From Candidatus Poribacteria bacterium (GTDB taxonomy: Bacteria > Poribacteria > WGA-4E > WGA-3G): 62,320 bases of DNA. Position 1 is the first letter of the stretch. The number at the start of each line of letters is the position of its first letter. Below, in pieces: positions 1-4,958 of the stretch. The notes beneath the pieces are model-generated. The model did no database searches, was not told the DNA's origin, and saw only the letters and a program-made list of their open reading frames with translations. The translations under genes and the position numbers were made by a program. Where the stretch lies: contig PYJA01000041.1 of the NCBI GenBank assembly GCA_003635185.1, positions 1 to 62,320 on the forward strand. Direction: 5' to 3'.

Positions 1-450
1 ACCTATGTTCGGCTCAAAGGACACTTTGTCTATGTTTCATTTCTCCTTGATGTGTTTACGCGAATAATAAGAGGGTGGCAACTGAGCCGACTTATGACAC
101 AACCTCTAACATTGAGACCCTTGCAGCAAGCATTACAAGAAAACGTGCCAGAGATACATCATAGTGATCAGGGAGTTCAGTATCTATCAGATGCCTATAT
201 TTCTACTCTCACTGAACATGGGATTGAGATTTCGTTAGCTCATAGAGGACGACCTTGGGAGAATGGATACGCGGAACGATTTATCCGAACTCTCAAAGAG
301 GAAGAAATCTACCTGAATGACTATGAGGATATAGCAGATGCTAATGCCTGCATTGGACATTTTATTGAACAAGTATATAACCAAAAACGACCTCACTCGG
401 CTTTAGGGTATTTGACACCTATTGAATTTGAGAAAGAATACTTGTCTTAA
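1..450 (+). CDS. IS3-family transposase OrfB, 3' part (5' end outside window)
   Basis: The reading frame is open from the first base, so the GTG at 52 is not the start and the N-terminus lies upstream of the window. The visible 149 residues are the C-terminal half of an rve-type DDE integrase core. They begin with TYVRL, which normally follows the first catalytic Asp. The second Asp is in HHSDQGVQY and the catalytic Glu in ENGYAERF. The C-terminal block YNQKRPHSALGYLTP is typical of IS3 OrfB. OrfB is normally made by programmed frameshifting from OrfA, which cannot be seen here. The gene looks intact to its TAA stop. Family assignment is secure; subgroup is not. Confidence 0.93.
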   Translation, partial: TYVRLKGHFVYVSFLLDVFTRIIRGWQLSRLMTQPLTLRPLQQALQENVPEIHHSDQGVQYLSDAYISTLTEHGIEISLAHRGRPWENGYAERFIRTLKEEEIYLNDYEDIADANACIGHFIEQVYNQKRPHSALGYLTPIEFEKEYLS

Positions 451-489
451 CTTTACGAAATTATGGTCTAAAAAATCGATGGCACTTCA
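1..489 (+). mobile_element. IS3-family insertion sequence, right end
   Basis: About 39 nt after the OrfB stop the sequence ends in GGCACTTCA. Its reverse complement TGAAGTGCC starts with TG, as IS3-family terminal repeats do. I infer that the right end of the IS is at about 489. It abuts, with at most one base shared, the outer end of the 25-bp inverted repeat of the next transposon. The left end is outside the window, so size and target duplication cannot be determined. Confidence 0.7.
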
Positions 490-513
490 ATAAGTAGTTT
501 TATACTTTACCTT
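489..513 (+). repeat. Left terminal inverted repeat of the tRNA-bearing transposon
   Basis: The repeat starts AATAAGTAGTTTTATACTTT and continues ACCTT. It matches the reverse complement of 4934-4958 at 25 of 25 positions. The next base inward (T514 against C) differs, as does the base outward, so the repeat is exactly 25 bp unless the IS3 element has removed outer bases. Confidence 0.92.
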
Positions 514-562
514 TGGCATTTTTTGTAAACATTTTTCAGTAAAGTTTGCAAATATATATAGT

Positions 563-627
563 GGCAGCAATTAAATGCAAATCTTTTAAACGTTTTCGTC
601 CACTCAGCTTTGCATTTAACTGCTGCT
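563..627 (-). terminator. Long hairpin downstream of the 66-aa gene
   Basis: Positions 564-581 pair with 609-626 over 18 bp. The single exception on the plus strand is an A-C mismatch, which becomes a T-G wobble on the minus strand, so the folded RNA is probably minus-strand. It lies 18 nt beyond the minus-strand stop at 645, as expected of a terminator or 3'-protecting hairpin. The 27-nt loop contains a small inner stem (ACG/CGT). Confidence 0.55.
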
Positions 628-644
628 TACGTTATACCTTGAAA

Positions 645-845
645 TTAATCGGTTTGTTCCAACAATTTATTAAGTGCTGCTCGGGCATCTTCTAACGTTT
701 CAAAATGAACCAAATCGGATTTTGTTTTGCCATCTTCTAATTCAAACGTTAAATGTATAGCACACCTATTATTAACTTCGGTTATATTTGCAAATAATAG
801 TTTATCGGTATTTATTACCCAGTTCGGTGAAATTCGTTTTAGCAC
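645..845 (-). CDS. 66-aa protein of unknown function (transposon passenger)
   Basis: The open frame reaches back to an ATG at 872, but AAGGAG lies 7 nt before a GTG at 845, so the GTG is the better start. The 66-residue product (LKRISPNWVINTDKLLFANI...) has no signal peptide or membrane segment. It looks like a small mixed alpha/beta domain with an acidic C-terminus. I do not recognise the family. The gene lies 67 nt downstream of tRNA-Gly on the same strand and may be transcribed from the same promoter (993-1021), ending at the hairpin 627-563. AT-rich codons match the rest of the transposon. Confidence 0.6.
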   Translation of the reverse strand: MLKRISPNWVINTDKLLFANITEVNNRCAIHLTFELEDGKTKSDLVHFETLEDARAALNKLLEQTD

Positions 846-887
846 TTTAACTCTCCTTATTTTTTGTTGCAATTTATTTCTAAAGTT

Positions 888-907
888 GCTATACTATATA
901 ACATATA
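888..907 (-). repeat. 20-nt motif following tRNA-Gly (copy 1)
   Basis: Read on the minus strand this is TATATGTTATATAGTATAGC, starting 4 nt beyond the last base of tRNA-Gly. An identical 20-mer follows the CAU tRNA-like gene at 4826-4845. A shorter relative, ATGTTATATACTATA, lies at 2501-2515 after the UUA tRNA-like gene. Position after each tRNA suggests a processing or termination role; this is inference. Confidence 0.75.
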
Positions 908-911
908 AACG

Positions 912-984
912 TGGAGCGAATCGGAATTGCACCGATAACTTATTGCGTGGCAGGCAATTGCTTTACTAATTAAGCTACCGCCCC
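912..984 (-). tRNA. tRNA-Gly (anticodon GCC)
   Basis: On the minus strand the cloverleaf is complete and 73 nt long. The acceptor stem GGGGCGG/TCGCTCC has two G-T pairs and the D-stem is GCTT/AAGC. The anticodon stem ATTGC/GCAAT encloses loop CTGCCAC with anticodon GCC. The variable region is AAGTT, the T-stem ATCGG/CCGAT, and A is the discriminator. CCA is not encoded. The D-loop (AATTAGTA) has only one G and the T-loop is TGCAATT instead of TTCRANY, so the usual G18-U55 contact is lost on both sides. A promoter lies directly upstream (993-1021), placing the start of transcription close to tRNA base 1. The acceptor stem is extended by a 10-bp inverted repeat (ATATAAACGT). Confidence 0.85.
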
Positions 985-992
985 ACGTTTAT

Positions 993-1021
993 ATCATATC
1001 ACGTAAACAAAGCCAGTGCAA
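993..1021 (-). promoter_or_regulatory. Promoter of tRNA-Gly (module copy 1)
   Basis: On the minus strand: -35 TTGCAC (1021-1016), 17-bp spacer, -10 TATGAT (998-993). The same TTGCAC box and GCTTTGTTTTACGTG-like spacer recur at 4451-4480 and 4711-4740. The expected start of transcription is about 986, two bases before tRNA-Gly. The -35 box lies in one arm of the adjacent hairpin. Confidence 0.7.
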
Positions 1022-1051
1022 CAGATTAATTTTGTTGCACTGGCTTTGTTT
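1005..1051. repeat. Hairpin of the hairpin-promoter module, copy 1
   Basis: Perfect 19-bp inverted repeat (1005-1023 with 1033-1051) around loop GATTAATTT. The stem contains AAAGCCAGTGCAACA. It is a diverged relative of the two nearly identical hairpins at 4423-4465 and 4683-4725, with the same outer ACAAAGC and the same GTGCA core. Confidence 0.8.
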
Positions 1052-1201
1052 GTTATGAAATATTTTAACTTTTTTGCAAAAGCTGCCTTATTAAACTCAA
1101 AAAACTGTATAACTATTAAGCAGTGTAATAAGGATTCTACCTGCCATCTTTATTATGCTGCTTTTGTTATACCTTTAATCTTTGTTTGCAGTAAAATTGT
1201 A

Positions 1202-1231
1202 TTGTATTTTGTCAATAAGGTATGCTATAAT
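1202..1231 (+). promoter_or_regulatory. Probable transposase promoter
   Basis: -35 TTGTAT (1202-1207), 18-bp spacer, consensus -10 TATAAT (1226-1231). It lies about 180 bp before the transposase start. The leader contains an AACGGAG/CTCCGTT hairpin (1247-1272) and a direct repeat TCAATGAATT near 1287 and 1303. The stretch 1052-1201 holds no convincing gene, only an imperfect inverted repeat (about 1078-1175). Confidence 0.55.
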
Positions 1232-1327
1232 TAACACTAAAGAAAAACGGAGCAGCTACAACTACTCCGTTCCTTAATTCATCTTTCAATGAATTGAATT
1301 TTTCAATGAATTTACGTAACGCTTGAA

Positions 1328-1383
1328 GTTGCATCTTTTTACGCTACATTTCTATTATATCGCAATTTGTTGAAAGATGCGAC
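1328..1383 (+). promoter_or_regulatory. Leader stem-loop before the transposase gene
   Basis: GTTGCATCTTT (1328-1338) pairs with AAAGATGCGAC (1373-1383) with one T-G wobble and a 34-nt loop. The structure ends about 13 nt before the AAAGGAG ribosome binding site. It could modulate transposase translation, a common control point in transposons; that role is inferred only. Confidence 0.4.
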
Positions 1384-1409
1384 ACTTTTTCGTTAAAGGA
1401 GTATCTGTA

Positions 1410-2273
1410 ATGAATTTACTTGAAGTTGTTGAAAAGTTTCCAGACCAGCAAGCGTGCATAACACATTTGGAAGAACTGCGTTGGAATGGTAATCCTTTAT
1501 GTCCATATTGCGACAGTGAACGTGTAAAGAAGCGTAATGAAACAAAGCATAATCGTATTGGATTATGGACTTGTCGTAATTGCGAAGCGTCTTTTAAAGC
1601 AATACAAGACACTATATTTCACGGCACACATATTGAATTAAAAAAGTGGTTTATGGCAATTGCACTAATTGTTAATGCTAAAAAAAGCATGTCAAGTTAT
1701 CAGTTAGCACGTGATTTGTCGTTAAACCAGAAAACTGCGTGGTATATAATGTCGTGTATACGAGTTGAAATGGCACGAGATAAAGTTTTGTTGCAAGGTG
1801 TTGTTGAAGCTGATGAAACATATATAGGCACAATAACGCAAGAATTAAAAGAGCAAAATAAACGCGGTAGAGGCACTGTTAAAACGCCTATTATGGGTGT
1901 TGTTCAAAGAGGCGGTAAAGTTGCTGCACAAGTTGCAACGGATTTAAAGGGTGAAACTTTATTAGAGTTTATACGCGGTTACGTTGATATTGAAAACTCG
2001 GAACTAATAACAGATGAGTATAAGGCTTACAATGTAGTAGGTAAGCACATGAAACACTCTGTAATTAATCACCAAGAGGAATATGTTAACGGTGATATAC
2101 ACACAAACACTATTGAAGGGTTTTGGGCATTGTTGAAGCGTGCGTGGAAAGGATCGCATCATCACTATAGCAGAGAGTATACGCCTTTATATGTAGCAGA
2201 AGCATGCTACAAATACAATTACCGCAACGAAAATATGTTTGATAAGTTTCTGAAACAAGCGATGCAATTTTAA
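1410..2273 (+). CDS. IS1595/ISXO2-family DDE transposase
   Basis: Start ATG 1410 is chosen because AAAGGAG lies 8 nt upstream; an in-frame ATG at 1377 has no such site. The 287-residue product has an N-terminal zinc ribbon (CPYC near residue 31, CRNC near residue 55). An ISXO2-like DDE core follows: VEADETYIG (first Asp), ITDEYKAY (second Asp), and HTNTIEGFWALLKRAWKGSHHHYS, which holds the catalytic Glu region. Length and domain order fit IS1595-family transposases. Codon use is AT-rich like the rest of the transposon and unlike the second IS1595-type copy at the end of the window. It presumably acts on the 25-bp inverted repeats. The frame is intact with no premature stop. Confidence 0.93.
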   Translation: MNLLEVVEKFPDQQACITHLEELRWNGNPLCPYCDSERVKKRNETKHNRIGLWTCRNCEASFKAIQDTIFHGTHIELKKWFMAIALIVNAKKSMSSYQLARDLSLNQKTAWYIMSCIRVEMARDKVLLQGVVEADETYIGTITQELKEQNKRGRGTVKTPIMGVVQRGGKVAAQVATDLKGETLLEFIRGYVDIENSELITDEYKAYNVVGKHMKHSVINHQEEYVNGDIHTNTIEGFWALLKRAWKGSHHHYSREYTPLYVAEACYKYNYRNENMFDKFLKQAMQF

Positions 2274-2303
2274 TTGGTAATTGTATTTATTACAAAGTAT
2301 AAT
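2274..2303 (+). promoter_or_regulatory. Promoter of the UUA tRNA-like gene
   Basis: -35 TTGGTA (2274-2279), 18-bp spacer, -10 TATAAT (2298-2303). The predicted start of transcription, about 2310, falls exactly at the beginning of the 14-bp inverted repeat that encloses the tRNA-like gene. The -35 box overlaps the transposase stop codon region. Confidence 0.5.
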
Positions 2304-2310
2304 TAAAATG

Positions 2311-2429
2311 AAACCGCTTACTGCATACTTAAAGGGACAGGATTAAAGTAGTTGGATGCTACAACCGGTCTTTAAAACCAGGTCTTATGGGTTCGATCCC
2401 CACTGTCTCCATAAAGCAGTAAGCGGTTT
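2311..2429 (+). repeat. 14-bp inverted repeat enclosing the UUA tRNA-like gene
   Basis: AAACCGCTTACTGC (2311-2324) pairs perfectly with GCAGTAAGCGGTTT (2416-2429). The transcript would form a long stem with the tRNA at its tip. Comparable enclosing repeats surround tRNA-Gly (10 bp) and the CAU tRNA-like gene (7-8 bp), each with a different sequence. Confidence 0.85.
2334..2410 (+). tRNA. tRNA-like gene, anticodon loop CTTTAAA (anticodon UUA, would read UAA)
   Basis: The acceptor stem GGGACAG/CTGTCTC is complete. The T-loop TTCGATC is canonical, on a stem of four pairs (TGGG/CCCA). The anticodon arm CCGGT-CTTTAAA-ACCAG has one C-A mismatch and puts UUA at positions 34-36, with U33 and A37 in place. 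The arm closely resembles a tRNA-Trp arm with CCA changed to TTA. A D-like hairpin GTAG/CTAC with loop TTGGATG is present, but seven nt instead of two separate it from the acceptor stem. That linker and the probable C at the discriminator position make this a non-standard tRNA. It may be an ochre suppressor, a decayed tRNA, or a structured RNA with another role. No other reading of the loop pairs better. Confidence 0.55.
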
Positions 2430-2463
2430 CGCTTTTCCTGAACGCTTTATATATTTTAATTAT

Positions 2464-2498
2464 ACTTGACGTATGCGTATATGTCAAGTCTTTTTTTT
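2464..2498 (+). terminator. Rho-independent terminator after the UUA tRNA-like gene
   Basis: ACTTGACGTAT pairs with ATATGTCAAGT (11 bp, one G-T) around the tetraloop GCGT and is followed by C and eight T residues. It ends the tRNA transcript and insulates it from the promoter at 2526. Confidence 0.88.
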
Positions 2499-2525
2499 GA
2501 ATGTTATATACTATATAAAAAACAC

Positions 2526-2554
2526 TTGACTTTAAATACGAAATATGATATTAT
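2526..2554 (+). promoter_or_regulatory. Strong sigma-70-type promoter for the 106-aa gene and lipoprotein gene
   Basis: -35 TTGACT (2526-2531), 17-bp spacer, -10 TATTAT (2549-2554). The expected start of transcription, about 2561, gives a 5' leader of nearly 290 nt before the ATG at 2848. This leader contains several stem-loops. Confidence 0.8.
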
Positions 2555-2577
2555 ATACAAGATGTGTTAATTAAAAC

Positions 2578-2845
2578 CGGCAGGAGCTGGTAGTGTCAAT
2601 ACCAACTCCTGCCTTTTGTAAAGTTTAACATTGGAATAGCAGTGCTATCCCTTAGTCAATTTAAGTATACCATATTTCGCTAATATTTTGAAATTAAAAA
2701 TTTACCTGTTTAAGTTATACCTTTAGCACATACAAAAATGACTAACAGAATAGATTTTAACATTTAAAATTAAGCTAAATATACCTATCACTTGCATTGT
2801 TATGGGGTAGCTGCTATTCCTACTTACCCAAGTAAGGAGTAGCAG
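2578..2845 (+). promoter_or_regulatory. Structured 5' leader with a stem that hides the ribosome binding site
   Basis: First, a stem-loop GGCAGGAG...CTCCTGCC (2578 to about 2613) followed by TTTT. Second, GGAATAGCAG-TGCTATCCC (2633-2651), which can fold on itself. Third, CTGCTATTCCTACTT (2811-2825) pairing with AAGTAAGGAGTAGCAG (2830-2845), which buries the AAGGAG site of the 2848 gene. The second segment is also complementary to 2804-2820 (GGGGTAGC, CTGCTATTCC). That pairing would exclude the third stem and free the ribosome binding site. The arrangement resembles a switchable leader; the signal is unknown. Confidence 0.55.
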
Positions 2846-2847
2846 TA

Positions 2848-3168
2848 ATGAGTCGTTCATCAAACAATGCAGACAACCTACCTTTTCGTTCACCACAATA
2901 TAACCTATATTTTGAACATTTGGTTGAATACTTAACTGGTTTGAAAAACGTTGCCTTAAATAGTTTCAAACGCAGAGATTTTGTTGATAGCTATAGGTAT
3001 TCAATAAAAGGAACACGTATAAACCCTTTTTTTAAGGCTTTACGTAAAAAGCATTGGATTGAAAAAGTTAATCCTGATAAGTTTGACGGCTTACACCGTG
3101 TAGTTAAAGGTAGTTATTTACATAATGAACTACAACTACACGGTATAACACCCACAAAGGAGGATTAA
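2848..3168 (+). CDS. 106-aa protein of unknown function
   Basis: ATG 2848 has AAGGAG 8 nt upstream, inside the leader stem. The product is basic and soluble-looking, with no signal peptide or membrane segment. The N-terminus is rich in Ser/Asn and the middle contains SFKRRDFVDSYRYSIKG and ALRKKHW, which could contact nucleic acid. I do not recognise a family. It is followed by TAA, one CTA codon and then the ATG of the lipoprotein gene in the same reading frame. The two are therefore separate genes in an operon, or, if the UAA is read through, one 497-residue protein. Low GC and unusual content mark it as transposon cargo. Confidence 0.75.
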   Translation: MSRSSNNADNLPFRSPQYNLYFEHLVEYLTGLKNVALNSFKRRDFVDSYRYSIKGTRINPFFKALRKKHWIEKVNPDKFDGLHRVVKGSYLHNELQLHGITPTKED

Positions 3169-3171
3169 CTA

Positions 3172-4341
3172 ATGTCTTTACAACAATGTAAAAGCGAGCG
3201 TTGGTTTAGTTTAATGCTTGTTTTATTTTTCTTTGTGTTTGCAAGCGGTTGTTTTGACAATGTGGATATTCTTACACCTTTAATTGACGAAGGTAAAATT
3301 ACATTAGCTAAGCGTCCTGCTAACGATATGGTAAAAATACCTGCGGGTTCGTTTTCTATGGGCGACGTAAAAGTTGTAGATCCTATAGTAATTCACTACA
3401 CCGATAAATATGGTGTAAAACGTATTCGTTTTATTGAAGAAGTTATACCAGAACATTGGCAAAACGAATACACAGATGAGTTTTGGATTGATAAAAACGA
3501 AGTTACTGTCGGTGAATATATTGCTTTTGCCAATGCAACAGGTCGTGATGTTGATGAGATAATAACCTCTTTGGCAACTTATGATATAGATTTTGATTAT
3601 GAAAAATGTGCAGTAGAAGATACTTATTGCTACCCAATTGTATGTATTACATTAGAAGAAGCAAAAGCGTATGCAAAATGGGTTGGTAAAAGATTGCCTA
3701 CTTCTGCCGAGTGGGAAAAAGCTGCACGCGGTGGTATACACCAAGCAGCTTATATGTATGAAACAGGCAAGTTTCCGGGGCGTATAGAAACCAATCCAAT
3801 AGATGGTTTACAAACAATACATGCCTTTGGTAATTTTCAACTATATGGATTAACTCCAGATAGGTTTCCAATATCATACGATAATTTTTCTCATAAAAGA
3901 CCACGTATAAAACCACGTCATAATTCGGTTTTTTACCATAGAAAAAACGAATATGGTATACACGATATGGGTGGTAATGTGTCTGAATGGGTGATTGAAA
4001 GCGATCAGTTAGTTACGTTGAAACCTTTAAGTGATTATTTAAAACCCGGCGAAACTATACGTTATATTCACAGAGAAGGCAAAGCGGTAATTGTTCGTGG
4101 TGCTGCTTATTATCGTAAATGGGGTTGGGAAAAAATACCACGCGACGCTAATCCAAAAAAAGTTGTTTTTCACAATCAATTAACTACAGGTAGAAAACAT
4201 AAATTAGAAATACACTCACAACGCACACGCGAAGGCACTAATAATAATACAAACGATGATTATTGGTTTCCAAACGTAGGGTTTCGTTGTGTTTCAGATG
4301 TTCCACCTGAAGAAATTGTTATCTTTGATGTTAATAAATAA
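3172..4341 (+). CDS. FGE-sulfatase (SUMF1/EgtB-type) domain lipoprotein
   Basis: ATG 3172 follows AAGGAGG by 8 nt. The 389-residue product starts with a lipoprotein signal ending FASGC (Cys27), so it is probably anchored outside the cytoplasm. Residues about 50-375 form a formylglycine-generating-enzyme-like fold: MVKIPAGSFSMG, DEFWIDKNEVTVGEY, GKRLPTSAEWEKAARGG, NEYGIHDMGGNVSEWV and VGFRCV. Members of this fold oxidise sulfatase cysteines, act in ergothioneine or pyoverdine synthesis, or only bind ligands. I do not see the paired catalytic cysteines of a true FGE, so a binding or structural role is as likely. It lies in frame with and three bases after the 106-aa gene. It is a notable cargo because the host carries sulfatases nearby. 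Confidence 0.88.
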   Translation: MSLQQCKSERWFSLMLVLFFFVFASGCFDNVDILTPLIDEGKITLAKRPANDMVKIPAGSFSMGDVKVVDPIVIHYTDKYGVKRIRFIEEVIPEHWQNEYTDEFWIDKNEVTVGEYIAFANATGRDVDEIITSLATYDIDFDYEKCAVEDTYCYPIVCITLEEAKAYAKWVGKRLPTSAEWEKAARGGIHQAAYMYETGKFPGRIETNPIDGLQTIHAFGNFQLYGLTPDRFPISYDNFSHKRPRIKPRHNSVFYHRKNEYGIHDMGGNVSEWVIESDQLVTLKPLSDYLKPGETIRYIHREGKAVIVRGAAYYRKWGWEKIPRDANPKKVVFHNQLTTGRKHKLEIHSQRTREGTNNNTNDDYWFPNVGFRCVSDVPPEEIVIFDVNK

Positions 4342-4422
4342 ACATATATTTTGTGGTTTTATACACACTACAATTAAAACTGTCCACCTGGAGCAAATAA
4401 CAACGATTAATTAGTGTAACAA

Positions 4423-4465
4423 ACAAAGCACGTGCAGCAGTTTTAAACTGTTGCACGTGCTTTGT
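4423..4465. repeat. Hairpin of the hairpin-promoter module, copy 2
   Basis: Inverted repeat 4423-4443 with 4445-4465 (ACAAAGCACGTGCAGCAG... and its complement), one G-T pair. About 50 bp from here are almost identical to 4683-4732. It lies about 80 bp after the lipoprotein gene and may also serve as its terminator. Confidence 0.88.
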
Positions 4466-4480
4466 TTTACGTGGTATACT
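4451..4480 (+). promoter_or_regulatory. Promoter in module copy 2 (37-aa gene)
   Basis: -35 TTGCAC (4451-4456) lies in the right arm of the hairpin. An 18-bp spacer follows, then -10 TATACT (4475-4480). The predicted transcript, from about 4487, contains a GCGTG/CACGC stem-loop (4501-4516) and then AAAGGAGGT before the 37-aa gene. Confidence 0.65.
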
Positions 4481-4548
4481 ACATGCAATCATAAAAAAGA
4501 GCGTGCAACAACACGCCCTGTCAACCTAATTAAAGGAGGTAATTTCAA

Positions 4549-4662
4549 ATGGAAACTCTTGCCAAACGTATAAAGCAAGATAAAAAACCTAATAAAAAGG
4601 TTAACGTAGGTTTTGTAAAAACAAAACCTTACCAAAAAGTAAAACGTGCAAAAAGAAAATGA
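4549..4662 (+). CDS. 37-aa Lys/Arg-rich peptide
   Basis: ATG 4549 is preceded by a perfect AAAGGAGGT eight nt upstream, and the frame ends with TGA at 4660. The peptide (METLAKRIKQDKKPNKKV...AKRK) has about 15 Lys/Arg and three acidic residues among 37, with no hydrophobic segment. Such a composition fits a nucleic-acid- or ribosome-binding peptide. I know no family for it. It has its own module promoter, and a second copy of the same module starts 21 nt after its stop. The strong ribosome binding site and dedicated promoter are the reasons to call it a gene despite its size. Confidence 0.65.
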   Translation: METLAKRIKQDKKPNKKVNVGFVKTKPYQKVKRAKRK

Positions 4663-4682
4663 GTTGATTTTTATTGTAATAC

Positions 4683-4725
4683 ACAAAGCACGTGCAGCAG
4701 TTTTAAACTGTTGCACGTGCTTTGT
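4683..4725. repeat. Hairpin of the hairpin-promoter module, copy 3
   Basis: Same inverted repeat as 4423-4465, without a difference in the stem. Only one base differs within the following spacer (ACATGG against ACGTGG). Confidence 0.88.
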
Positions 4726-4740
4726 TTTACATGGTAAAAT
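4711..4740 (+). promoter_or_regulatory. Promoter in module copy 3 (CAU tRNA-like gene)
   Basis: -35 TTGCAC (4711-4716), 18-bp spacer, -10 TAAAAT (4735-4740). The expected transcription start, about 4747, is two nt before the first base of the tRNA-like gene, the same geometry as for tRNA-Gly. Confidence 0.65.
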
Positions 4741-4748
4741 AAAGCAGT

Positions 4749-4816
4749 GGGGATAGCAGGTTCGCAAGGCAAGCCTCATAAGCAACGTCTTTTGGGTTCA
4801 AGTCCCAATATCTCCA
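4749..4816 (+). tRNA. tRNA-like gene with CAU in a 7-nt loop (possible tRNA-Met)
   Basis: The acceptor stem GGGGATA/TATCTCC is complete with one G-T, and the T-arm TTGGG-TTCAAGT-CCCAA is perfect. The discriminator is A4816. A loop CTCATAA with U33-CAU-A37 geometry is present but closed by only two G-C pairs. Outside it AAGGC can pair with GTCTT around an internal loop. Only 36 nt separate acceptor and T-arm, about five fewer than normal, so the D-arm is shortened or absent. A flanking AAGCAGTG/CACTGCTT repeat (4742-4749, 4817-4824) extends the acceptor helix. It is probably a tRNA-derived molecule; whether it is charged and decodes AUG is uncertain. Confidence 0.5.
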
Positions 4817-4825
4817 CACTGCTTC

Positions 4826-4845
4826 TATATGTTATATAGTATAGC
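4826..4845 (+). repeat. 20-nt motif following the CAU tRNA-like gene (copy 2)
   Basis: TATATGTTATATAGTATAGC, identical to the sequence after tRNA-Gly read on its own strand (907-888). From here to the right terminal repeat (4846-4933) I see AT-rich sequence without a gene. Confidence 0.75.
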
Positions 4846-4933
4846 ATATCTAAAAATACTTGTCAACAAAAAGTATCATAAAACACATAAAAACAAGGTA
4901 TAACAATAGCAAGTAAAACTATACACAGTATAG

Positions 4934-4958
4934 AAGGTAAAGTATAAAACTACTTATT
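4934..4958 (-). repeat. Right terminal inverted repeat of the tRNA-bearing transposon
   Basis: Exact reverse complement of 489-513. The TAA stop of the leftward WD40 gene (4956-4954) lies within the outer bases of this repeat. Confidence 0.92.

Larger units (their letters stand above)
489..4958. mobile_element. Transposon with 25-bp terminal inverted repeats, IS1595-type transposase, tRNA genes and passenger genes
   Basis: The segment is bounded by a perfect 25-bp inverted repeat (489-513 and 4934-4958). Everything inside is clearly more AT-rich than the flanks. In order it holds a 66-aa gene (minus), tRNA-Gly (minus), transposase, a tRNA-like gene with a UUA loop, a 106-aa gene, an FGE-domain lipoprotein gene, a 37-aa basic peptide gene and a tRNA-like gene with a CAU loop. 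Long hairpins separate the units. On the right the element interrupts the 3' end of a WD40 gene; on the left it abuts an IS3 element, so a target duplication cannot be seen. Transposase and repeats are seen directly; that the whole 4.5 kb moves as one unit is inference. Confidence 0.8.

Noticed and set aside
1078-1175. Possible fourth tRNA-like gene inside an imperfect inverted repeat
   Set aside because: The outer repeat has several mismatches, and neither strand shows a T-loop or an acceptor stem.
1016-1234. 72-aa open frame on the plus strand after the first module hairpin
   Set aside because: It starts inside the hairpin arm, has no ribosome binding site and translates to a Cys- and Phe-rich sequence typical of AT-rich non-coding DNA.
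3172-4341. True formylglycine-generating enzyme activating the nearby sulfatases
   Set aside because: The fold is present, but I could not find the catalytic cysteine pair, and the protein is a lipoprotein while the Cys-type sulfatase lacks a signal peptide.
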